NCBI RefSeq assembly: GCF_039645585.1
Contig: NZ_CP147915.1
Coordinates: 1,922,001-1,986,000 of the forward strand
Direction: 5' to 3'
Origin: Sulfurimonas sp. HSL-1656
Lineage (GTDB): Bacteria > Campylobacterota > Campylobacteria > Campylobacterales > Sulfurimonadaceae
Length of the DNA stretch: 64,000 bases
Below the pieces are notes generated by a model. That model was not told the origin of the DNA, did not search any database, and saw only the letters and a program-made list of their open reading frames with translations. Within the stretch, counting starts at the first letter, position 1. Every line of letters begins with the position of its first letter. The translations under genes and the position numbers were made by a program. Shown one piece after another: positions 51,379 to 59,668 of the stretch.

Positions 51379-52128
51379 TCAATCCTCGATATAGTAACCG
51401 ATCCCCGAAGCGTTCTGGATAATGTCTGTCGGCAGTTTGTTGCGCAGGCGCCACACCAGGGTGCGCACGCTGTTCTCCGTCGCCCCCTTCTCCTCCCAGA
51501 CGTAGTTGATCGCCTGGTCGAAACTGACCACAAGGCCCAGCTGGGCGACCAGCAGGCGCATGAAAGCGTTCTCTTTCTTCGTCAGCTTGATCTTCTTGCC
51601 ATGATAGAATGTTTCGCAGACGCTGATGTCGAGGTAATAGTCGTCACCGAACGGGACGATCGGCTTGTCGGAGAGCTTCTTGTTGTAGAGCAGCTTTTCG
51701 AGGTTGAGCTTGTCGTTTTTAAGCCCCTCCATATTCTCTTCACGCTCTTTTTCGACATGGTATTTGTACATCGCCATCTGGATCGTCGCATGCAGCGATT
51801 CCGGGTCGAAAGGTTTGACGATGTAACCGTAAGGTTCGGTCTGTTTTGCTTCGTCGATGATGTTGGCATCGGAGTGGGCCGTGAGGTAGATGAACGGAAG
51901 GGCGTGTTTCTCGCGGATATACTTCGCCAGTTCGATCCCGTCCGCATCTTCTTGAAGACTGATATCAACCAAGACGATGTCGGGTTCGTATACCTTGATC
52001 TTGTTGGGTGCCTGGATCGATGAATCGACCGTCGCAGCAACCTCATACCCCTGGTTTTCCAAAGCGATCTGCAGGTTCATCGCCGTAACGGGATCGTCCT
52101 CGACGATCATGACTTTGTAACTTTCCAT
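51379..52128 (-). CDS. Response regulator with winged-helix output
   Basis: 249 residues from the ATG at 52128. The receiver has Glu-Asp-Asp (VMIVEDDPVTAM), the phospho-Asp in IVLVDISLQED and Lys in YIVKPFDP. Between receiver and output lies a charged helix (about 125-150). The output has KLTKKENAFMRLLVAQLGLV and NSVRTLVWRLRNKLPTDIIQ, an OmpR-like winged helix. This form, with a receiver of the LytTR/Campylobacterota type ending in TIQMAMYKYHVEKE, often pairs with orphan kinases. The hybrid kinase gene lies 140 nt to the right on the same strand. An 11-bp direct repeat overlaps its promoter. Confidence 0.9.
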   Translation of the reverse strand: MESYKVMIVEDDPVTAMNLQIALENQGYEVAATVDSSIQAPNKIKVYEPDIVLVDISLQEDADGIELAKYIREKHALPFIYLTAHSDANIIDEAKQTEPYGYIVKPFDPESLHATIQMAMYKYHVEKEREENMEGLKNDKLNLEKLLYNKKLSDKPIVPFGDDYYLDISVCETFYHGKKIKLTKKENAFMRLLVAQLGLVVSFDQAINYVWEEKGATENSVRTLVWRLRNKLPTDIIQNASGIGYYIED

Positions 52129-52152
52129 CCCCACCCTTATACAAGCTCGATC

Positions 52153-52184
52153 AGTGCATCAAAAGTGCATTAAAAATAATTATA
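52153..52184 (-). promoter_or_regulatory. Direct repeat over the transcription start of the regulator at 51379
   Basis: AGTGCATCAAA (52153-52163) is followed at once by AGTGCATTAAA (52164-52174), an 11-bp period typical of OmpR-family sites. TATAAT on the minus strand (52179-52184) puts the transcription start inside the repeat, so binding there should repress. Confidence 0.55.
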
Positions 52185-52268
52185 GTGAAAAAGGACTTTA
52201 TTACAAAGTTATCATACAGATGTCACATAAAACAAAATTCACCAAATAATGAAATGTTTCAAAACGAA

Positions 52269-54908
52269 TCAGCTTTTTTCCGCAACGAAGGCATTGAAAC
52301 AGTTCCGCATCTCACTCAGCACGCCGGCATAATCAAGCGCGCTGTTTCCCCCGCGCGCTTCCCACTCCATCGATTCGGCCAGCCGGGTCATCGCCTCGAA
52401 ACGGAAATTGCTGCTTGAACCTTTGACCGAGTGGGCCAAAAGGGCGACCTGCTTGAGGTCCCCCTCGGCGATCGCCTCCTCCAGCGCCCCGAAACTCTGC
52501 ATCATCTTCTCCCGGTAGACGCCGAGCAGCATCTGAAGCTGCGCCTCCGTGACCTGCAGAATCTCGCACAGCTCTTTGTGCTCCGGGACCGTCACTTCAG
52601 GCGCCACCTCCGCCGCATCGGCCCTTTCGGCGCGGGGAAGATAGCGTTCGAGGGAAGCAACCAGGGTCTCCATTCGGATCGGTTTTCCGAGGAAGTCGTC
52701 ATAGATGCGCCGCTGTTCGATCCCGCCCAGCACGTTGGCCGTCAGGGCGATCACCGGCAGGTGCGGCCGCCGCTCCCGGCTCTCGATATGCCGGATCGCA
52801 CTCACCGCGTCCCGGCCGTTCATGACCGGCATCTGCTCGTCCATCAACACGAGATCAAACGCCTCAGAGCGGAACCGTTTGAGCGCCTCGGCCCCGTTGC
52901 CGACGATCGTATAGGTCACCCCGAGGTTCCCCAGCAGGGTGCCGATCAGCTCCTGATTCGCCTCATTGTCCTCGGCGACCAGGACGTGGCCGTCGAAACG
53001 CACCCCCGCTGTGTCCCGTTTGGGCTCCGGTTCGACGTCACCCGTCAGGGCCGTTTCGATCACTTCCTGCAGTTTGGCGCAGTACAGCGGCATCACGAGC
53101 GGGGTCACCCCGCTGACACTCTCATAGGTGTCATAGGGGGCATCCATCAACACCACCTTGGGGGAGGCCTCTTTCAGCAGTGCATCCCGTTCCGGCGCTC
53201 CGATACAGTGTTCCGAGAAAAAGAGGAGGTCGTAATTGCCGTCAAGCTGCTCCACCGCCGTGATCTCCACGCCGAAGCTCTGGAGATAGCGCACGAGCGA
53301 CGCCGCCATCGGGTCGAATTTCTGCTCGGGGCAGTAGAGTGCGAGCCGTTTGGTGCGGATACACTCCAGGTCCGTCAGCAGCGGGCGCGTTTCATCCCCG
53401 ACGCGGACGGGAAGCGCGATGGTAAAGGTACTCCCGATCCCGGGATGCGAGTGCACCGTGATCTCCCCCTCCATATGCCGCACCAGCTGGGCGCTGATGG
53501 AGAGTCCCAGCCCCGTACCGCCCGCGGCCGGATGGTCCGCGTTCCTCGCCTGGGAGAAGGGGTCGAAGATGTGACGCTGATCTTTGGCCGCGATCCCGAT
53601 CCCGGTATCGATGACGCTGATGCTGATCCGCCCGTCGGTGTAGTATGCCTCGACCGTGATCTCCCCGCCCGGCGGGGTGAACTTGATGGCATTGCCGAGC
53701 AAATTGGAGATCACCTGCTGAATGCGCAGCGGATCGGCGATCAGCTCGTAGGGGATGCGCGGATCGATGAAGCTTGTGAGGGTGAGATGCTGCTGGTTGA
53801 CGCTGGGAACGAAGAGTTCCAGGGTATGGGTGATCGTGCGGTGCAGGTTGAAGGCTACGGGGTCGACGGTGAACTCGCCGCTGCGCAGTTTGGAAAAATC
53901 GAGGATATCGTTGATAATGCTCAGCAGGTTCTCGCCGCTGCTGTAGATAATATCGAGGTAACGGCGGTCTTTGGCCGTCTGCGCTTCATCCTTGAGCAGC
54001 GCCACAAACCCCAGGATGGCATTGAGCGGCGTACGGATCTCGTGCGACATGTTGGAGAGGAAGTACTCCTTCGCCTCCCCCGCCGCGATCGCCTCCTCCT
54101 TGGCCACGACGAGGTCGGTGACCTCGTAACTGATCGCCATGTACTCCGTCACCCCGCTTTGCGTGTCGGTGATCGGCACGACCGTCGTATCGATATAGAA
54201 GGTCCGCCCCTCTTTCGCCCGCCCCTTGATGGTCCCTTTGAAGACCCCCTCTTCGCTGATGGCCGCCGCCAGATGACTGAAAAAGCTCCCCGGCATTTCA
54301 GGGTCGTAAAGCATGGTATGGGAGCTGCCGACAAGCTCTTCCTGGCTGTAGCCGCAGACGCGTGTCAGTTTCTCATTGGCATAAGTAATGATGCCCTGCG
54401 CATCCGTTTTGGCGACAATGGCGCTTTCGTCGATGGCCCGGCGGTACTCCTCGAGCAGTTTGACGTTGCGCTCGATCTCCCGCTCTTTCTGGTAGATCGT
54501 CTCGGTATAGCGTTTGAGCACCCCGGAGAAGTTGAGGTCGAAGACGTAGCTGATCTCGTCGTAGACCTCCTGCGAATTGACGCCGATCTCGTAGGAGACA
54601 TCCACCATTGCACGGCGGAAGTGGCTGCAGAGCATAAAAAGTTCGTCGGAGGTAACCTCGTGGTCTTTGAGGTATTCGAGCAGTTCCGCCATGACCGGGC
54701 AGTCGCCGATCTGCATCTCGCCGCGGATGACCATCTCGAAATAGTCGTAGACCCCCGAGGCGTACTGGCGGATAAAAAAGTCGGTTTCGATCCCGTGGCG
54801 CCGCAGCACCGATCCGGCCGCCTCATAGGAGACCCAGCGCTGCAGAATGGTCGCCTTGGCCTCCTTGAAACGGTCAATAACCCGTTGAAGCTGCGGAACG
54901 GACGGCAT
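52269..54908 (-). CDS. Hybrid sensor histidine kinase: sensor, PAS, kinase, receiver, HPt
   Basis: 879 residues, no membrane helix. Residues 1-150 form a helical domain like the bacterial globin-coupled or RsbR N-terminal type (IDRFKEAKATILQRWVSYEA). A PAS domain follows (about 160-280, IVAKTDAQGIITYANEKLTR). The kinase core has NMSHEIRTPLNAILGFVALL, ISNLLGNAIKFTPPGGEITV and SVIDTGIGIAAKDQRHIFDP. Then come a degenerate receiver-like region (about 535-630), a true receiver with LVLMDEQMPVMNGRDAVSAI, and an HPt domain (LLAHSVKGSSSNFRFEAM). The order is that of BarA/ArcB phosphorelays. The likely final target is the regulator at 51379, though this is inference. Confidence 0.92.
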   Translation of the reverse strand: MPSVPQLQRVIDRFKEAKATILQRWVSYEAAGSVLRRHGIETDFFIRQYASGVYDYFEMVIRGEMQIGDCPVMAELLEYLKDHEVTSDELFMLCSHFRRAMVDVSYEIGVNSQEVYDEISYVFDLNFSGVLKRYTETIYQKEREIERNVKLLEEYRRAIDESAIVAKTDAQGIITYANEKLTRVCGYSQEELVGSSHTMLYDPEMPGSFFSHLAAAISEEGVFKGTIKGRAKEGRTFYIDTTVVPITDTQSGVTEYMAISYEVTDLVVAKEEAIAAGEAKEYFLSNMSHEIRTPLNAILGFVALLKDEAQTAKDRRYLDIIYSSGENLLSIINDILDFSKLRSGEFTVDPVAFNLHRTITHTLELFVPSVNQQHLTLTSFIDPRIPYELIADPLRIQQVISNLLGNAIKFTPPGGEITVEAYYTDGRISISVIDTGIGIAAKDQRHIFDPFSQARNADHPAAGGTGLGLSISAQLVRHMEGEITVHSHPGIGSTFTIALPVRVGDETRPLLTDLECIRTKRLALYCPEQKFDPMAASLVRYLQSFGVEITAVEQLDGNYDLLFFSEHCIGAPERDALLKEASPKVVLMDAPYDTYESVSGVTPLVMPLYCAKLQEVIETALTGDVEPEPKRDTAGVRFDGHVLVAEDNEANQELIGTLLGNLGVTYTIVGNGAEALKRFRSEAFDLVLMDEQMPVMNGRDAVSAIRHIESRERRPHLPVIALTANVLGGIEQRRIYDDFLGKPIRMETLVASLERYLPRAERADAAEVAPEVTVPEHKELCEILQVTEAQLQMLLGVYREKMMQSFGALEEAIAEGDLKQVALLAHSVKGSSSNFRFEAMTRLAESMEWEARGGNSALDYAGVLSEMRNCFNAFVAEKS

Positions 54909-54972
54909 ACGCTTCTCCTGCGATATTCAAATTAAAAAAATTGATTTTAGCACATCGGGGGAAACGGTTGGA

Positions 54973-55797
54973 TCAGGGCGCCACCCAGGCGACGACGCCG
55001 AGGCCGAGCAGCGCCAGCTGCCCCAGGGCAATCGCGGAGGTTCCGATGATGTTGCCCGTCTGGCAGCTGGTGCACTGCTTGTACTTTTTCGCCTCGTACT
55101 CGGCATAAAAAAAGTAGGCGATGATCAGCACGAAGATGAGGGCCAGGGCGCCAAGGTCCGCGAGGGCTACGCTCTGTACCGCCGGTTCTTCGAGCATGAA
55201 GGGTGCAAGGAAACTGAGCAGGACGCCCAGCATCACCAGGCGGTAGGCTTTCTTGATATAGTCGCGTACGAAGACCGTCGGGCAGCTGCCGCTCTTTTCG
55301 CCGGGCATCCGGCTCTCTTTGACGAGGCCGTGTTCAAGGTAGGCGTCGATCTGTGCCTTGACCGCGCGGGGGACCCGGTCGACGAAGGTGCTGCCGAAGG
55401 CGTAGTCGAGCTGGTGCTGGAAGGTCCGTGCCAACGCCCCCTCCACGTCACGCGAATGCATCGCTCCCGTCTCATCCTCGTAGATGACCGTCAGGGAGGT
55501 GTAGCGCTCCACTTCCGCCGTAAAGTCGTAATAGGTCGAACGCTCCACTGCGGCCGCCTTGCCCTGCTCTTTGAGGAAGCGGGCGTTGATATAGGGGGTA
55601 TATTTCCCCTCCTCTTTGAGGACGATGACGTTGTACTGGATGCCGATCTGGATCGCAGAGAGCGCGTCGAGGCCGTTGGCCTCCATCGTGTCGGTCATAT
55701 CTGCGATAATGTCTTTGAGGGTCTCATTGAAAAAACGGACATTACCGGAAATAAGACGTATGCGGGGGTCGGGGTATTGAAGCAGGGGCTGTATCAT
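54973..55797 (-). CDS. Membrane protein with a dead peptide-deformylase domain
   Basis: 274 residues. Residues 1-150 follow peptide deformylase throughout: LLQYPDPRIRLISGNV, ALSAIQIGIQYNVIVL (motif GLAAxQIGI), AEVERYTSLTVIYEDETG and FQHQLDYAFGSTFVDRVP (motif QHExDHLxGxLFxDR). The metal site is destroyed: HEIDH reads HQLDY (Gln129, Tyr132) and the Cys of EGCLS is replaced (ERSTY, Ser87). After a linker, two or three membrane helices follow (about 186-201, 208-231, 250-272) with a CTSC pair (242, 245) between them. It is not a deformylase. It may bind formyl-Met or another peptide end at the membrane. Confidence 0.8.
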   Translation of the reverse strand: MIQPLLQYPDPRIRLISGNVRFFNETLKDIIADMTDTMEANGLDALSAIQIGIQYNVIVLKEEGKYTPYINARFLKEQGKAAAVERSTYYDFTAEVERYTSLTVIYEDETGAMHSRDVEGALARTFQHQLDYAFGSTFVDRVPRAVKAQIDAYLEHGLVKESRMPGEKSGSCPTVFVRDYIKKAYRLVMLGVLLSFLAPFMLEEPAVQSVALADLGALALIFVLIIAYFFYAEYEAKKYKQCTSCQTGNIIGTSAIALGQLALLGLGVVAWVAP

Positions 55798-55834
55798 TGA
55801 TGGATTCTTTAAAGTGGTTCAATTGGTGATGTGA

Positions 55835-55848
55835 CGGCCCGGGGGCCG
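55835..55848 (-). terminator. GC-rich hairpin after small gene
   Basis: CGGCCC-GG-GGGCCG, 6 nt past the stop of the 54-aa protein gene. No T tract, so function is uncertain. Confidence 0.3.
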
Positions 55849-55854
55849 CAGGTG

Positions 55855-56019
55855 TTATCCGTGGCTTTTACGGACGACGATGATCATCTTGATGTTGATG
55901 ATCACAAAACGGATGAACTGCCAGATTTTACACGTACGCATCATCCGGGCGAAACGGCCCGGGATCATCGAGGTGTTAAACTTGTCATTCAGCGCGAAAT
56001 TCACTTCTTCTTGTCTCAT
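55855..56019 (-). CDS. Small basic protein after SQR, 54 aa
   Basis: The frame runs from the ATG at 56019 to a TAA at 55855-55857, beginning 18 nt after the SQR stop. GGAGG sits 8 nt before this ATG, one of the strongest ribosome sites in the window; an ATG two codons earlier is too close to it. The protein has an acidic N-terminus (MRQEEVNFALND), then FNTSMIPGRFARMMRTCKIW, and a hydrophobic, Lys/Arg-flanked C-terminus (FIRFVIINIKMIIVVRKSHG) that could lie on or in the membrane. No family is known to me. Its position suggests a partner or anchor for the membrane-associated SQR. Confidence 0.65.
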   Translation of the reverse strand: MRQEEVNFALNDKFNTSMIPGRFARMMRTCKIWQFIRFVIINIKMIIVVRKSHG

Positions 56020-56036
56020 ATTCATCTCCTCCTTTC

Positions 56037-57506
56037 TTATTCCGGAATCAGCGTCCAGCCCGGCTTGAGCTTCGCTTTGTAGATAAAGAGGTAGTGCAGG
56101 ATGTGCTTGATCCAGTGTCCTGCCAGACCGATCTCTCCGAAGGTATAGTCCGTATCACGGCCCGTACCCGGGTACTTGTCGAAGTCCGGAACGACCGGGT
56201 AGACGGTCATCGCGGCCGCCTGGCCGTTGAGCCACCCTTTACCGGCGGAAGCGACACAGGCCGCACCCATCTCTGCCATGGAAGCTTCATGCAGGTGTGC
56301 ATTCTCGCCGTTCTTGATCAGGTCGACGACGGAGTGCGCAACAGCCTTGCCCATGATACCCGAAGGCATACCCGTCCGCGGCGGTGTCGGGTTGATCACC
56401 GTGCCGTTGGGCGATTTCATCGGTTTGGAGATGATATGCGGCGGTGCGAACGCGATACCCGCGGCGAACATGTTCTTGTACGTCGGGTTCTGGTAGGTAC
56501 GCGGCCAGTCGCTCGCTTTCCACTCTTCGTACGGTTTCGGCGTGTAATCCGCGTCGACTTTCATAAAGCCGTTCGGTGCGAAAACCGTGTCGGTGATCTC
56601 TTCGCCCGCTTTGTTGTAGGCTTTGAGGCCGACACCCGCAAACGGCGGGATCAGCATCGCGAAATCGAAATTCTCTTCGCCGGTGGAACCGTCAAGCAGT
56701 TCGTAATCGACTTTACCCGCTTCAACCTTGTTGACGTGCGCGCCGATCACGTAATCGACACCGCGCTCGGCAAAGAGGGACTCGGTAAAGATACGGGAGC
56801 TGACGACGTAGCCGCCGACTTTCATATGAAGACCGCCCATACCGAAGTCACCGAGGAAGGATTCGTTGGAGATCCACTTGATCTCGACATTGTCGCGGAT
56901 GCCCGCTTTGCGCGCTTCGTGTTCAATGTTGAAGATGTACTCGAACGCCGCACCCTGGCAGGTACACATACCGTGGCCGGTCCCGACGAGGATCTTCTGC
57001 TTTTCACCCGCTTTCGCTTTCTCGAAGACCTTGTTCAGCTCTTCGCTCGCATGGACGGCGTGGTCGGCGGTACAGACGGAAACGGTATGCGTACCGATCT
57101 CGCTGCCTTCGCCCAGCCCCGGAGTCGCACCGAAGTTCAGTTTCGGACCCGTGGCGTTGATCAGATAATCAAAAGTGACATCTTCATTCTCACCGGCTTT
57201 GTCCTGCGCCGTGTATTCGATCGTCACAAACGGCTTGTCGGAATTCGCATCCCCCTCCGGATTGATCGAAACCGCTTTCGCCTGTTTATAGGTAATACCC
57301 GCTTTCGCGTAAACCGGTGCCAGATCGAAAGTGACATCTTCTTTTGTCATCTCACCGACGCCAACCCAGATGTTCGACGGAATCCAGTTCCACTTTGAAT
57401 TCGGTGTCACAACGACGACTTCATGCTCTTTACCCAGCCACTTAGCGGCGAATGTTGCCGCCGTATGGCCGGCAACACCGCCGCCGAGTACGACTAATCT
57501 TGCCAT
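56037..57506 (-). CDS. sqr: Sulfide:quinone reductase-family flavoprotein, no export signal
   Basis: 489 residues from the ATG at 57506 with GGAGTAAGC directly upstream. FAD-binding N-terminus LVVLGGGVAGHTAATFAAKW, second NAD(P)-like fold KILVGTGHGMCTCQGAAFEY, and FAD loop MFAAGIAFAPP. Cysteines lie at 145, 181, 183 and 417; SQR uses two or three Cys to take up sulfide sulfur. The C-terminus (HWIKHILHYLFIYKAKLKPG) is an amphipathic helix of the sort that inserts SQR into the membrane at the quinone pool. SQR class (I-VI) could not be fixed. Alternatives in this superfamily are flavocytochrome c and NDH-2. Confidence 0.85.
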   Translation of the reverse strand: MARLVVLGGGVAGHTAATFAAKWLGKEHEVVVVTPNSKWNWIPSNIWVGVGEMTKEDVTFDLAPVYAKAGITYKQAKAVSINPEGDANSDKPFVTIEYTAQDKAGENEDVTFDYLINATGPKLNFGATPGLGEGSEIGTHTVSVCTADHAVHASEELNKVFEKAKAGEKQKILVGTGHGMCTCQGAAFEYIFNIEHEARKAGIRDNVEIKWISNESFLGDFGMGGLHMKVGGYVVSSRIFTESLFAERGVDYVIGAHVNKVEAGKVDYELLDGSTGEENFDFAMLIPPFAGVGLKAYNKAGEEITDTVFAPNGFMKVDADYTPKPYEEWKASDWPRTYQNPTYKNMFAAGIAFAPPHIISKPMKSPNGTVINPTPPRTGMPSGIMGKAVAHSVVDLIKNGENAHLHEASMAEMGAACVASAGKGWLNGQAAAMTVYPVVPDFDKYPGTGRDTDYTFGEIGLAGHWIKHILHYLFIYKAKLKPGWTLIPE

Positions 57507-57787
57507 GCTTACTCCTTCTCTTATCATCGCATAAACTCACGAAGATTTTAGTGCAAAAAAATACATTCATGACAATTCTACGACCCTGGAGTCACAAAAT
57601 TATCACTTTGATAAGTTCTGCTTAACTTATTCTCCAACATGTTTCATAAATTTACATTTAATCTTTAAGGAAAATGACGAAGAAATTAACAAAATAATCA
57701 TTGATTATAATTATTCTAATTTTATCTTATTTTAATTTTGACGTTAGTACTATTCATTTTCATCAATTTCATCGTCAAAGGAAAAAA
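57507..57787. other. AT-rich divergent intergenic region
   Basis: 281 nt between sqr (minus) and the exported Cys protein (plus), much richer in A+T than the coding DNA. On the plus strand TTATAAT occurs at about 57708; on the minus strand TAAAAT at about 57547 is preceded 19 nt upstream by TTGTCA. No direct or inverted repeat stands out. It must carry the promoters of both sulfide-oxidation transcripts. Confidence 0.5.
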
Positions 57788-58123
57788 ATGACAACTTTTG
57801 GAAAACTCACTACCTCCGCACTGCTGGGCCTTGGCCTCCTCACAACCTCCCTCTACGCCGATGCCGACAAAGGTCAGCGCCTCTATCAGAAGAAGCTCAA
57901 AGCGACCTGCGGGATGACCGGTGCCGTCTTCGCGGCGAAACATACGCAGATGGAGTGGGAAGAGGCTAAAGAGAGCGGCAACCTCGCCGAAATGATGACG
58001 GAGGCCTGCCCCGAAGGCAAAAGTTTCTTTGAAAGCGGCAAGTTCAAAAGCAAATTTGAAGAGCACCTTTACGACTTCGTCCACGACTTCGCCAGCGACA
58101 GCGGAAACATCCCTTCTTGCTAA
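57788..58123 (+). CDS. Small exported Cys-containing protein
   Basis: 111 residues with a signal peptide (about 1-24). The mature part resembles small cytochrome-like proteins of Campylobacterota (DKGQRLYQKKLKATCGMTGA, VFAAKHTQMEWEEAKESGNL) and has three Cys (TCGMTG, ACPEGK, final IPSC). There is no CxxCH, so it does not bind haem c in the normal way. It may be a sulfur-carrying or copper-binding protein. AAAGGAAAAAA is the ribosome site. It opens the plus-strand sulfide cluster, 83 nt before the DUF3373 porin. Confidence 0.7.
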   Translation: MTTFGKLTTSALLGLGLLTTSLYADADKGQRLYQKKLKATCGMTGAVFAAKHTQMEWEEAKESGNLAEMMTEACPEGKSFFESGKFKSKFEEHLYDFVHDFASDSGNIPSC

Positions 58124-58206
58124 CCGCATCACAACTTCACTAGGGGGGCCACGCCTTTTCGGCCCCGCTTCTTTACAACCGATTCCCGTTACCCTAAAGG
58201 ATTATT

Positions 58207-59604
58207 ATGCGAAAAACCCTTCTTTCGACTGCCGTGTTGAGTCTGTTCGCCGGCGCGCTTGCCGCCGACGATGCATCGATGCAGGCGGAGATCGACGCGC
58301 TGATGCAAAAAGTGCAAAAACTCGAGCAACAGCAAAAGCGCACCAACAAAAAACTGAGCCAGGTCAATGCGCAGAGCGCGAACGACAATGTCAAGTTCGG
58401 GCTCGACTTCAGAAATGCCGTCGACGTCATCGATTACCGGAACAATGACGCCGACACCTATGCGACCAACCCTTCGCTGCTCACCAGCCGCCTCTACCTG
58501 ACCATGGGTGCGGCCCCGACGGAGGGGCTCACCTTCCAGGGCAAACTTGCCGTCTACTCCACCTGGGGCAGCCATCTTTACGTGACCGACCCCGCACTGA
58601 AAGACTGGGCGGCGAGCTCCAAAGCCTCCGACACCGTCATGCGCATCAAGGAAGCCTATTTCGTCTACTCCGACGAACTCGGCGGACAGCCGGTCAGCGT
58701 CTCGGTCGGCCGGCGCCCCTCCACCAACGGGTTCCTCGCCAATTACCGGGAAAACGAAGCCGACCCCGGTTCCCCGCTCGCACACATCACCAATATGGAA
58801 GTCAACGGCGCCATGGTCCGTCTCGACTGGAGCCGCTTCATCGACGGTGCCTATACCAAATTCGTGTTCGGCCGCGCGCACAGCGGGGAGATGCAGGACG
58901 TCTACGGCGACGTCTCGGGTGCACGCATGCCCTACGCTCTGAGCGGCGGTGACGTCAATACGACGCTCGAAGACACCAGTGTCGATTTCTTTGTCATGCC
59001 GGGGAACGCCTATGATGACGGGCAGTACCATGTGATGTACCAGTGGGCGCATATCTTCAACACCAAGGGGATGAAACTCGACGGGAACATCCCCAAGGCG
59101 GCATCCGGGTCGGCCGACCTCTTCTCCGTCGGGCTGAAAGTGAGCGGTATCGGCGAAGAGATCAGCGATTTCCTGGATGAGACGACCCTCTTCGTCTCCG
59201 GTGCCTATACGCACTACGACGCCAAAAACGGTTACACGCTCCTTGGTTCCGCCGACGGCGGGAGCCGCAGCGGCAGCTCCGTCTGGGCCGGGATCATCAT
59301 CCCGGATATGCTCACCGAGCGCGGCCGACTCGGCTTTGAGTATAACCACGGTTCAAAATACTGGACGCCGATGAACTGGGCGGAAGATACGGCAATAGGC
59401 TCCAAGCTCGCTGTACGCGGGAACGCCTATGAAGCGTACTGGAACTTCGACCTCTTCGGCGTCAAATACCTGCCGTCGCAGATCCGCTACACCTATGTCC
59501 AGCACGACTATACGCCCAATATCAACTGTGCCGGGTGGGTGGCCCCTGTGAAAACGGATATCACGGCGACGGACCTGCGGCTGGCCGTCACCTACCGATA
59601 CTGA
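58207..59604 (+). CDS. DUF3373 outer-membrane porin
   Basis: 465 residues. Signal peptide MRKTLLSTAVLSLFAGALA, a short coiled coil (MQAEIDALMQKVQKLEQQQK), then a beta barrel beginning VKFGLDFRNAVDVIDYRNND and ending TATDLRLAVTYRY with a terminal aromatic residue. VSVGRRPSTNGFLANYREN is typical of DUF3373. These porins are frequent near sulfur-oxidation genes of Campylobacterota and may let sulfur compounds through. Position between the exported Cys protein and the Tat-exported SQR supports such a role but does not prove it. Confidence 0.88.
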   Translation: MRKTLLSTAVLSLFAGALAADDASMQAEIDALMQKVQKLEQQQKRTNKKLSQVNAQSANDNVKFGLDFRNAVDVIDYRNNDADTYATNPSLLTSRLYLTMGAAPTEGLTFQGKLAVYSTWGSHLYVTDPALKDWAASSKASDTVMRIKEAYFVYSDELGGQPVSVSVGRRPSTNGFLANYRENEADPGSPLAHITNMEVNGAMVRLDWSRFIDGAYTKFVFGRAHSGEMQDVYGDVSGARMPYALSGGDVNTTLEDTSVDFFVMPGNAYDDGQYHVMYQWAHIFNTKGMKLDGNIPKAASGSADLFSVGLKVSGIGEEISDFLDETTLFVSGAYTHYDAKNGYTLLGSADGGSRSGSSVWAGIIIPDMLTERGRLGFEYNHGSKYWTPMNWAEDTAIGSKLAVRGNAYEAYWNFDLFGVKYLPSQIRYTYVQHDYTPNINCAGWVAPVKTDITATDLRLAVTYRY

Positions 59605-59668
59605 CGCTACCGTCAAAACGACCTCCCCTGCCGTTTCGTACGGTACGGGAACCTAAGGAGTGGAATAA

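Noticed and set aside
52431-54935. Very long open frame on the plus strand opposite the hybrid kinase
   Set aside because: It is antisense to a gene with complete kinase, receiver and HPt motifs. Such long mirror frames are usual in GC-rich coding DNA. The same holds for the frames at 61807-63996, 7066-8745, 18948-20159 and 32860-33924.
54973-55797. Active peptide deformylase
   Set aside because: The Cys ligand and the HExxH Glu and second His are all replaced, so activity is not credible.
57788-58123. Small cytochrome c
   Set aside because: No CxxCH motif is present, so I describe it only as an exported Cys protein.
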